A stretch of 21,647 nucleotides of DNA from JAJKIV01 sp036509075 (GTDB lineage: Bacteria > Gemmatimonadota > Gemmatimonadetes > Gemmatimonadales > Gemmatimonadaceae). The position numbers and the translations under genes are program-made. The stretch is from positions 1-21,647 of the forward strand of contig DATCGG010000079.1 in assembly GCA_036509075.1 (NCBI GenBank), given 5' to 3'. The stretch's first letter is position 1. Each line of letters opens with the position of its first letter. The notes below the pieces were generated by a model. It had not been told where the DNA came from and searched no databases. It saw only the letters and a list, made by a program, of their open reading frames with translations. Shown here piece by piece: positions 15,542 through 21,647 of this stretch.

Positions 15542-15638
15542 GAACAGGGAACCGGGAACCGAGGCTCCGTGGAGTTTCTGTTCCCGGTTCCCCGTTCCCG
15601 CTTCCCTTTCTATTCCCGATTCCCGATTCCCGATTCCC
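15540..15638. repeat. heptamer-phased inverted repeat 3 (GGGAACC / GATTCCC units)
   Basis: The left arm is GGGAACA, GGGAACC, GGGAACC (15540-15560). A 19-nt centre contains GGCTCC and GGAG. The right arm is TGTTCCC, GGTTCCC, CGTTCCC, GCTTCCC (15579-15606), then a 4-nt slip, then TATTCCC and three GATTCCC units (15611-15638). All units are 7 nt long and in phase on each side of the slip. The right end lies inside the serine hydrolase frame and supplies its last codons and stop. It fills the gap between two convergent genes, as a bidirectional terminator would. Confidence 0.75.
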
Positions 15639-17433
15639 GCATCCTACGGAACGTCCGCTCCCCCGCAGGGTCTGACGCTCTGATCGCCGTTGCTCGGCCG
15701 GCGAGGACCGAGAACTCGAGCATCACATGAGGCAGGTCGCTCACGCGGAACCGATTCGGCTGCACCGGCACGAGGCGCTGCAGTCGACCGCGCGAATCCT
15801 TGATCGCAAGCGAGCTGTCGCCGCGAAGGACGACGTCGATGCTCGCGACGCTGGAATTCCCGTACGTGCCGACGAACCGGCGAAGCGTGTCGACGTTCGC
15901 GAGTGCGGCAGGCACTCGCCGCCTGAACACGACCACGCCGCCATCGATCGGCATCTCGGCGCGATCGACATCGCCGTTCACGCCGATGAGGAAGTTCACC
16001 GTCCACCGGCCATGCTGCGCATCATCGGGCGTGTCGAACCGATCGTAGCGAACGCGCGATAGCGGGAGGTGGATGCGGTGAAAGCCGAACTGAAGCGACT
16101 CGTCGGCCCGCGAGATCGTGAGTACGCCGTACGCCGGGTCCTCGAACTCGCCTGTGTAGTCCGCGATGTCGTGTGACGGCTTGCCGGGCAGTCCGGATTC
16201 ATAGTGCGCCTGCGCTCGCGCGGTTTCGAGCGCCTGCTTTTCAGCGACACGGATCACCTTGAACCGCTCGGACCACGGCGTGAGCGAGAGCCCGAGCAGA
16301 CGCTCGTAGATGTTCCATGTCAGGATGTTGTAGAGCGGTGCCGCGTGATCGCCAATGACCATGACGATGACACCGATCGAGTCGCGCGGCATGAGCGACA
16401 CCTGCGAGTGGAACCCGCGAACGTCCCCGCCGTGGTACGCGATGAAGTGTCCGCGATACGACCCGATGTAGCGCCCCATGCCGTAGGCTCTGCCGAGCAT
16501 CTCGGTCCACCCGTGCGCCTCGAGATCCGTGCGCGGGAGCGCGATCGATGGCGCGAGCGTCTCACGAATGACGTCGCGCGGGATGACTTGTGTGCCGTGG
16601 TAAACGCCGTCGTTCAGCAGGGCGATCAGCCAGTGCGACATGTCGACCACGCTGGAGTTCATGCCGCCGGCAGGCGCCACGCCACCACCGTCATCGTAAT
16701 AGGGAGCCCGAGTCAGCCCCGAACCGTCTCGGCTCTCCGAGTAGGGGACCGCGGGCTCCGCCGCGCTGAGCATGTCGCCGATGGCGAACGTCGTGCGCGT
16801 CATGTCGAGCGGGCTGAGGATTCGCTCGCTGACGAATGTCCTCCACGGCGTGCCGCTCACGGCCTCGATGGCGTATCCCGCACTCGAGTACAGGACGTTG
16901 TTGTACAGGAACGTCGTGCGAAGCGGCGCCGACGGCACCACGTATCTCAGCTTATCGGCCAGATCCTTCTGCGTGAGGTCGGACTGATACCACAGACCGT
17001 CGTGGCGAGAGATGCCGGTGCGATGCGATAGCATGTCGCGCATCGTGACGGCGCGATCGAGCTCGTCGGTCGCGAACCTGATCGAAGGGACGTACGTCCG
17101 AATTGGCGTGTCCCAGTCGAGCTTTCCCTCCTCCACGAGAAGCCCGGCCGCGACGGCGGTGAACAGCTTCGTGTTGGACGCGATCGGCTGCGTGGTGGTC
17201 GGCGTGTACGCGATCTTCTTCCCGTAGTCGCGATAGCCGTAGCCCTTCGCGAACACGAGCCTGTCCTTCACGACGATGCCGACACCGAGACCAGGCGCGT
17301 TCCACGTCTCGAGCAGGTGGGCCACGTAGTCATCGAAGCCCGTCATCCGGGACTCGATCGAAGACTGTTGTGCGCCGGCATGAGCCGCTGAAACGAATGT
17401 CAGGGCTAACACGGCGAGACGTCGGCAGGTCAT
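15610..17433 (-). CDS. exported serine hydrolase, class C beta-lactamase fold, with C-terminal DUF3471
   Basis: I start this 607-residue protein at ATG 17433, where a signal peptide begins (MTCRRLAVLALTFVSAAHAGAQQ); the frame is open to 17559, but the extra 42 residues look non-coding. The beta-lactamase/PBP4* domain (about 30-370) has the three catalytic motifs: SNTK (86-89, nucleophile Ser86), YNN (177-179) and HGG (334-336). A DUF3471-like domain follows near 450-500 (DYTGEFEDPAYGVLTI), then a further beta-rich tail. Such proteins are periplasmic peptidases or esterases; resistance is not implied. The last residues (ESGIGNRE) are encoded by GATTCCC repeat units, so the repeat invaded or created the C-terminus. 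No GCCTAACG word occurs in its 1.8 kb. Confidence 0.87.
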   Translation of the reverse strand: MTCRRLAVLALTFVSAAHAGAQQSSIESRMTGFDDYVAHLLETWNAPGLGVGIVVKDRLVFAKGYGYRDYGKKIAYTPTTTQPIASNTKLFTAVAAGLLVEEGKLDWDTPIRTYVPSIRFATDELDRAVTMRDMLSHRTGISRHDGLWYQSDLTQKDLADKLRYVVPSAPLRTTFLYNNVLYSSAGYAIEAVSGTPWRTFVSERILSPLDMTRTTFAIGDMLSAAEPAVPYSESRDGSGLTRAPYYDDGGGVAPAGGMNSSVVDMSHWLIALLNDGVYHGTQVIPRDVIRETLAPSIALPRTDLEAHGWTEMLGRAYGMGRYIGSYRGHFIAYHGGDVRGFHSQVSLMPRDSIGVIVMVIGDHAAPLYNILTWNIYERLLGLSLTPWSERFKVIRVAEKQALETARAQAHYESGLPGKPSHDIADYTGEFEDPAYGVLTISRADESLQFGFHRIHLPLSRVRYDRFDTPDDAQHGRWTVNFLIGVNGDVDRAEMPIDGGVVVFRRRVPAALANVDTLRRFVGTYGNSSVASIDVVLRGDSSLAIKDSRGRLQRLVPVQPNRFRVSDLPHVMLEFSVLAGRATAIRASDPAGERTFRRMRESGIGNRE

Positions 17434-17536
17434 CTGAGAGAAACGATCAGATGAGGGAGCGGGAAACCGATCGCCGCCAGTGCGTGACGTGGGCCACATC
17501 TGTATCATTTGCGGGACTCGTCGGCCCGAGATTTCC

Positions 17537-18526
17537 ATGCGCACCTTGGCGCTCTGCACGCTCGTGCTCGTCGTGCTGTTCCCGGTCGCCGGGCAGGCAC
17601 ACGCTCAGCGGTACACGGCGCCGGATGGCAGGCTCCGCGTCGCGCTGTCGCAGCAGCCGTTCCTGCCTAACGGCACATCGCCCGGCCCGAGGACCATGGC
17701 CACCGGCGGCATCCAGCGTTTCCTGGCGGACCAGGGCGCTCATGTTCGTGTCGATGAGGCTGCCCTCACGGCCGAGGAAGACAAGGAGTATGGCGGCTGG
17801 AAACGCCTCGGCTACGCGTTAGGCCATTTCGCCGAGATCGTCGAGCGCAACGAGCGGGACGGCTACTTCACGGTAGGGCTGCTCGCGACGTGCCCGTCCA
17901 TGCCGGGGCTCGTCGCCGGATTGCAGCACTCTGGGACCGGACGCGCGCCGATCCGCATCGGGATGCTGTGGCTCGACGCGCATCCCGACTTCAACACCCC
18001 CGAGACCACCCGCAGCGGCTCGTTAGGTGGCATGCCGGTGGCCGTTGCCACCGGACGGGCGCTGCAGCGCCTGCGGCTCGACGCCCACCTCGACCCGGCA
18101 CTCGCCGACATGCAGGTGGTCATGGGTGGCGTTCGGCTCACCGATCCGCTCGAGCAGGAGCTGCTCGACAGCTCACGCATCCAGCAGGTGAGCGTCGACG
18201 ACCTCCGGCGTGCGACGCCGGCCGTGTTCGCCCAGCTCGATCGCCTCAGCCGCACGAGCGACAAGATCTACGTGCACATCGACATGGATGTGCTCGACCC
18301 GAGAGAGGTCGAAGGCCACCAGAACAAGGTGCCGAATGGTCCGTCGAGCGAGGAGCTGGCGCGGCTGTTCGAGATGATCTTCAGTCGTTACCCGAAGGCG
18401 TCCGCTATCGGCTTCGCGACGATCCCCGCGACTGACGAAGGCGGTCTCTCGATCGCAGCGGTGAATCGCATGATCGAGGGCGCGATCCGTGGCGTGATCT
18501 CCCGAGAGAAATCCAGAGTGCGCTGA
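17537..18526 (+). CDS. exported arginase/ureohydrolase-fold protein
   Basis: This 329-residue protein starts at ATG 17537 with a signal peptide (MRTLALCTLVLVVLFPVAGQAHAQ), which is unusual for a mostly cytoplasmic family. The ureohydrolase fold is shown by WLDAHPDFN (metal ligands D147, H149, D151), SGSLGGMP (160-167, in place of the usual SGNxHGMP) and VHIDMDVLDP (D249, D251). The motif that supplies the first histidine ligand, normally GGDHS, is replaced by LLATCPSMPG (115-124), and the late Glu motif reads ATIPATDEGG. It could be a formimidoglutamase- or agmatinase-like enzyme with altered metal binding, or a non-hydrolytic relative. It is divergent from the serine hydrolase (103 bp between starts). 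Two exact signal words are present (17665, 17817) and one variant (18021). Confidence 0.82.
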   Translation: MRTLALCTLVLVVLFPVAGQAHAQRYTAPDGRLRVALSQQPFLPNGTSPGPRTMATGGIQRFLADQGAHVRVDEAALTAEEDKEYGGWKRLGYALGHFAEIVERNERDGYFTVGLLATCPSMPGLVAGLQHSGTGRAPIRIGMLWLDAHPDFNTPETTRSGSLGGMPVAVATGRALQRLRLDAHLDPALADMQVVMGGVRLTDPLEQELLDSSRIQQVSVDDLRRATPAVFAQLDRLSRTSDKIYVHIDMDVLDPREVEGHQNKVPNGPSSEELARLFEMIFSRYPKASAIGFATIPATDEGGLSIAAVNRMIEGAIRGVISREKSRVR

Positions 18527-18593
18527 GCCGGGAGCATTGCCGTGCCAAAGCGTTATCCTCGTTCGCCTGCGATGGTGTGCGGTCGGTACGACT

Positions 18594-19394
18594 TTAGGTG
18601 CTACGGCGGGTCGCCACGGCGTGAGCTTGCATGAACCGCTCCACTCGCCGCGGATCGACCGGCTCGCTCCATTTCCCGTCGCTCTTGAAGAAGGACCCGA
18701 CGATGAACCCGTCGGCGAGCGGTGCATAACGCGCGAGATTCTCCGCCGAAACGCCGGAGCCGATGTAGATGGGCAGTCGGCAGTGCTGCCTAACGGTCGA
18801 CAGATCCGCATCGCTGGCCTCGAGTCCCGTCGCCGCGCCGGTCACGATCACCGCATCAGCGCGCATGAACTCCACCGCGGCGGCGGTCTCACCAATGTCC
18901 ACGTCAGCCGTGAGCGCGTGTGCGCTGTGCTTCTTCTTCACGTCGGCCCACACCTGCACGCGTTCCGCGCCGATCGCCCGACGATAACGGAGCAGCGACG
19001 CCCCCGATGACTCGATGATCCCTTCATCAGCCACGTGGGCGAACGCGTAGCCCTCCACTCTCGCGAACTGCAGGTCCGCGGCGTGCGCCACCGCGAGGGC
19101 TTCGTGATTCGCGCCGGCGAGGATCTGAATGCCGCAGGGCAGGTTGCTCGCGTCTTTCACGGCGAGTGCAATCGCGGTCATCGACGCGGTGATCTCCGGG
19201 CCGACGCTCCCTCGGAGATACGGAACGTCGTGCATGTTCTCGATCGCGACGCCGTGCACGCCGCCGTCTCGGTAGATGCGAGCTTCCGCGACGGCGCGCG
19301 AGACGATCTCGCGTACACTGGACGAGCTGGCGGGTGTGCCGGGCAGCGCACCCACGTGGATCATCGCGATGACGGGTTTGGTAGAGCCGAACAC
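18594..19394 (-). CDS. BtpA/SgcQ family TIM-barrel protein
   Basis: This 266-residue protein is recognised as BtpA family (PF03437) from PVIAMIHVGALPGTP (7-21), GVHGVAIENMHDVPYLRG (45-62), a PCGIQILAGANHEALAVAHAADLQFARVEGYAFAHVADEGII block, and a C-terminal phosphate-binding-like PIYIGSGVSAENL and ADGFIVGSFFK. BtpA is needed for photosystem I accumulation in cyanobacteria, and SgcQ belongs to a sugar operon; the enzymatic role in other bacteria is unknown. There is no signal peptide, so it is cytoplasmic. Its ATG lies 7 bp after the stop of the acetamidase-like gene, so the two are surely one operon. It is convergent with the arginase-like gene (67 bp). One GCCTAACG word at 18788 forces GTT-AGG. 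Confidence 0.88.
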   Translation of the reverse strand: MFGSTKPVIAMIHVGALPGTPASSSSVREIVSRAVAEARIYRDGGVHGVAIENMHDVPYLRGSVGPEITASMTAIALAVKDASNLPCGIQILAGANHEALAVAHAADLQFARVEGYAFAHVADEGIIESSGASLLRYRRAIGAERVQVWADVKKKHSAHALTADVDIGETAAAVEFMRADAVIVTGAATGLEASDADLSTVRQHCRLPIYIGSGVSAENLARYAPLADGFIVGSFFKSDGKWSEPVDPRRVERFMQAHAVATRRST

Positions 19395-19401
19395 GTACGG
19401 C

Positions 19402-20427
19402 CTAACGCTTCGCGAAGATGCTCTTCGGCACCATCATGTGGACGCCCACGTTCCCATCCACGAGCTGCGTGATGCGGAGGTCCGCCGCGATGCTCGCCAG
19501 CCGATAGGCATCCGTCTTCGACAAGCTGCGTGAGGCGGCGAGATAATCCACCATCTCCTGCACCGCGACCCGCGTCGCCTGCGTGAGCGACGTGTCCGCG
19601 CCCATCGTGATCCAGTGCGTCGGCGTCTCCGCCTGCGGCCACGTGAGCTTCATGTCCTTGCGCACGATGAACTGTAACCGCCCGCGCAGCGACGTCTCGA
19701 TCGCAGTCTGATCAACTTCGCCGTCGCCCTGCGCGAGGTGACCGTCACCGACCTCGAACAGCGCGCCCGCCACATGAACCGGGATGTAGAGCGTCGTCCC
19801 CGCCACGAGCTCCTTGTTATCCAGGTTCCCCGCGTGGGTGTACGGTGGGTTGCTGCTGATGCGGCCCACGCTCACGGCCGGTGCCACGCCCATGCTGCCG
19901 AAGAACGGCTTGAGTGGGATGACGATGCCTGGCGCGAACTCCGCGGTCATCTTCTTCGCGTCGATCGGGATGATCTTCGTGCCCGCACCCTGCTCGCAGT
20001 TGGACCGGAGGAAGCCCGCACATCCATTGTAGCCGTACTTGAGCTTCGGCGTGATCGCGAGAATGCGCACCTCCAGCACGTCACCGGAGTCGGCGCCCTC
20101 CACGTAGATCGGCCCCGTAAGGATGTGGCCACCGGGGCCCTTGTCGGTCACCTTGGTGACGATGTCCCTGAGCTCGGGCTCGACGTCGTTAGGCGCGATG
20201 CCGGCCTTCTCGAGCCGGTCCGGCGTGTTGGTGAGCATCGTCGTCACCTCGACGACGTCGCCCGACGCGATCCGCAGCGCCGGCGTTGCGGTCGGACTGT
20301 AATACCCGTAGGCAACGGTCGTGGGCGAGGCCTCGAGCTTGTGCGTCTTGCCGGGCTTCTGTGCGGCCAAGGTCACTGGCAAGACTGCCGCAAGAACGGC
20401 CAGGATGCTCGGGGCGGAGTTCGTCAT
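19402..20427 (-). CDS. exported acetamidase/formamidase family protein
   Basis: This 341-residue protein starts at ATG 20427, immediately before a signal peptide (SAPSILAVLAAVLPVTLAAQ); the frame is open to 20532 but enters repeat DNA. The FmdA/AmdA domain (PF03069) fits from YSPTATPALRIASGDVVEVTT (45-65), GGHILTGPIYVEGADSGDVLEVRI (99-122), FAPGIVIPLKPFFGSMGVAP (165-184), GNLDNKEL, VHVAGALFEVGDGHLAQGDGEV and a late MVDYLAASRSLSKTDAYRL helix. Family enzymes release ammonia from short amides; an exported form would act in the periplasm. The stop codon TAG lies inside a GCCTAACG word (19400-19407). It probably heads an operon with the BtpA-family gene, and the inverted-repeat element B lies directly upstream. 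Substrate unknown. Confidence 0.88.
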   Translation of the reverse strand: MTNSAPSILAVLAAVLPVTLAAQKPGKTHKLEASPTTVAYGYYSPTATPALRIASGDVVEVTTMLTNTPDRLEKAGIAPNDVEPELRDIVTKVTDKGPGGHILTGPIYVEGADSGDVLEVRILAITPKLKYGYNGCAGFLRSNCEQGAGTKIIPIDAKKMTAEFAPGIVIPLKPFFGSMGVAPAVSVGRISSNPPYTHAGNLDNKELVAGTTLYIPVHVAGALFEVGDGHLAQGDGEVDQTAIETSLRGRLQFIVRKDMKLTWPQAETPTHWITMGADTSLTQATRVAVQEMVDYLAASRSLSKTDAYRLASIAADLRITQLVDGNVGVHMMVPKSIFAKR

Positions 20428-20482
20428 GATATTAGAGAGTGAAAAGCTGCGATTTCGGATTGCGGCAGGTCGCGCCCCCGCA

Positions 20483-20728
20483 GGCATCCAGAACAAAGGT
20501 GATAACGGATGCGACGGAAACCGCGGATCCAACTGATTCGTTTCCGGCAGTTCGCGATCAATCGCCCAACGAGCCCTGATTTAGAAGGAACTACCTCGGG
20601 CCGCTACCCAACCCGATCCGAGGCAGTTCACAAAAAAATCGGTTGACGCGGGCGCGCGAATTCGTACGCGCGTGATGGGAGCAATCAGCAGTTTCCGTTG
20701 AATCCGCGAGACCCTTTATCTGGATGCC
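20483..20728. repeat. inverted-repeat element B (same family as 1377-1627)
   Basis: The left arm begins GGCATCCAGAACAAAGG at 20483; the right arm, read in reverse from 20728, begins GGCATCCAGATAAAGGG. Both then have CGGAT, ACGGAAAC, CTGATT and finally GAACT[A/G]CCTCGG, with CCTCGG (20594-20599) facing CCGAGG (20618-20623) at the centre. The left arm shares CAACGAGCCCTGA and CCTCGGGCCGC with an arm of the element at 1377-1627. The total is 246 bp, close to the 251 bp of the other copy. It occupies most of the 327 bp gap between the M29-like gene and the acetamidase gene, with nothing else recognisable there. Confidence 0.65.
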
Positions 20729-20754
20729 GACCGGGTGAGCGCACGGATGCTTGC

Positions 20755-21647
20755 TTACCGCACCGAGCGTCCACCCCGGACCCAGATCTCCGAGCCAACA
20801 GAAACCGTCGCATCGGTAAAGAAATTCCAGCGGACATAGCCACCGCCAACATCACCGCCAAGCTCCGTATTGTCGCCGAGCGACAGGCGAATCACCCCGG
20901 CGCCGTAACCGTAGTAGGGAATCCACCGCCGCCCCTCTGCTGGTATCGCGAGCAGCGGATTGAACCCGACCGCGAGCTCGCGGAACGCACGAGCCCCGGT
21001 CCCACCGCCAGCCAGCTCGCGCTCCACCGCCTCGCGGCCGGCCGCGGCGCGAATGCCCGTCACCTGGCCTCGCGCGAACGTCAGCACCAACCCCTCCACG
21101 CGCGTACCGCCCCATTCACTCGGCGGAAACGCGATCGTTCCCTCGACGGTGCTCTCGATCGGTGCGACGCGAACGGCGCCAGCGGGCAGCTCGACCTCGC
21201 GGTCGACGAGGTTCCGGGCGAGCTTTGCCCGCGCAGCCGACGCGTCGCCATCCTGCTTCGTGACCGGGCGATCACCGATACGGAACCGCAAATCAGTGCC
21301 GAGTGGCGTCGTGACGTGGACGACCTTGCCTCGCATGGCAGCTTCGAACGCGCGCTGTTTGGCGGCGAGCCCTGCGTAGTCGGTCTCGAGCAGCGCACGT
21401 GAATAGACGCGCGCGATGTCGGGGGTCGTCGGAAGAAGTACCCCGGCCTCGTCGTACGCGCCGGCCCAGTGGAAGTGAACCGTTCGACCGTGGCCGGACC
21501 GAAGCACGCGCTGCATTCCGGCGTACGCCGGGTCGGTCACCGTTGCTCCGGGCATCATGACCGCGGCGTCGACGGTGCTCAGGTATTCATCGAACGCCTG
21601 GCCCGTCCGCTTCGCGAGCTCGTTCGTGAAGTCCGTCGACCATGCCG
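20755..21647 (-). CDS. M29 aminopeptidase-like protein, probably without a metal site (5' end outside window)
   Basis: The frame is open to the right edge (… STDFTNELAKRTGQAFDEYL …), so only the last 297 residues are visible; the ATG at 21558 is internal. The M29 (AmpS/aminopeptidase T) fold fits from KVVHVTTPLGTDLRFRIGDRP, ELPAGAVRVAPIESTVEGTIAFP, FARGQVTGIRAAAG, AFRELAVGFNPLL and SLGDNTELGGDVGGGY near the C-terminus. In known M29 enzymes the metal ligands include a His in the H-x-x-x-G segment before the GG turn and an HWD triplet after it. Here these positions read IRLSLG (Arg at 20887-20889) and VRWNFF (Arg at 20830-20832, Asn instead of Asp). Either the enzyme is inactive or it has a changed role. 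It is upstream of, and parallel to, the acetamidase gene. Confidence 0.78.
   Translation of the reverse strand, partial: AWSTDFTNELAKRTGQAFDEYLSTVDAAVMMPGATVTDPAYAGMQRVLRSGHGRTVHFHWAGAYDEAGVLLPTTPDIARVYSRALLETDYAGLAAKQRAFEAAMRGKVVHVTTPLGTDLRFRIGDRPVTKQDGDASAARAKLARNLVDREVELPAGAVRVAPIESTVEGTIAFPPSEWGGTRVEGLVLTFARGQVTGIRAAAGREAVERELAGGGTGARAFRELAVGFNPLLAIPAEGRRWIPYYGYGAGVIRLSLGDNTELGGDVGGGYVRWNFFTDATVSVGSEIWVRGGRSVR

Larger units (their letters stand above)
209..20194. repeat. dispersed octamer GCCTAACG / CGTTAGGC, 20 exact copies
   Basis: Copies as CGTTAGGC start at 209, 4151, 6809, 8588, 9454, 10110, 12846, 14702, 17817 and 20187. Copies as GCCTAACG start at 3046, 4697, 4846, 7594, 11094, 12472, 14111, 17665, 18788 and 19400. 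A 7-of-8 copy (GCCTAACA) is at 489, and GTTAGGT variants are at 1695, 6196 and 18022. Orientation is balanced (10 to 10). Most copies are inside genes, in different frames, coding as Leu-Gly (TTA GGC), Leu-Thr (CTA ACG), Pro-Asn (CCT AAC), Val-Arg (GTT AGG) or Arg-stop. By a simple base-composition estimate fewer than one copy would be expected. Confidence 0.85.

Noticed and set aside
209..20194. GCCTAACG as a Chi or KOPS type polar signal
   Set aside because: Such signals are biased to one strand of each replichore; here orientations are 10 to 10, though a 21.6 kb window is small.
20427..20532. Upstream extension of the acetamidase-family gene to 20532
   Set aside because: The extra residues fall in the repeat element and precede a typical signal peptide that starts at 20427.

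Overview
The window reads as a piece of a GC-rich (roughly two-thirds G+C by eye) Gram-negative chromosome. The overall flavour suggests Gemmatimonadota: an exported DUF1080 protein, secreted acetamidase and beta-lactamase-like hydrolases, a DUF937-OmpA fusion and a TldD/PmbA remnant. That placement is inference from gene content; no rRNA or other phylogenetic marker is present. No tRNA, rRNA, CRISPR array, transposase or phage gene was seen.

Layout. 1-1148 (-): N-terminal 382 residues of a HlyD/MacA-type efflux adaptor. 1149-1688: gene-free, holding a stem-loop and an inverted-repeat element. 1689-2552 (-): unknown exported protein. 2810-4836 (+): two-gene unit, exported DUF1080 sugar-hydrolase-like protein and a NupG-type symporter, overlapping by ATGA. 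5145-6023 (+): double-CPxCG protein, flanked on both sides by heptamer-phased inverted repeats. 6235-7745 (+): SIMPL-domain protein and CutC, overlapping by GTGA. 7769-9043 (-): DUF937-TM-OmpA protein. 9259-9627 (-): 3' remnant of a TldD/PmbA gene. 9681-13986 (-): glycan module (GT2 polyprenyl-phosphate sugar synthase type, FAD oxidoreductase, GT-C-like membrane protein). 13987-14722: gene-free. 14723-15520 (+): small lipoprotein. 15610-17433 (-): class C beta-lactamase-fold hydrolase with DUF3471. 17537-18526 (+): exported arginase-fold protein. 18594-20427 (-): exported acetamidase/formamidase followed by a BtpA-family protein. 20428-20754: gene-free, second inverted-repeat element. 20755-21647 (-): C-terminal part of an M29 aminopeptidase-like protein lacking expected metal ligands.

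The most interesting signals lie in the DNA rather than in the proteins. (1) The octamer GCCTAACG / CGTTAGGC occurs 20 times in 21.6 kb, where fewer than one copy would be expected. Copies fall on both strands, in several reading frames, and force rare codons (TTA, CTA, AGG) and once a stop codon. This resembles a DNA-uptake-type or other genome-wide signal word. (2) Three long intergenic inverted repeats, and one small one, have arms made of 7-nt units repeated in phase, with a different unit at each site. (3) Two roughly 250-bp elements 19 kb apart share diverged inverted arms, like a MITE or REPIN family.

Functionally the window is mostly envelope and periplasm oriented: efflux, export of sugar and amide hydrolases, cell-wall anchoring and lipid-linked glycan assembly.
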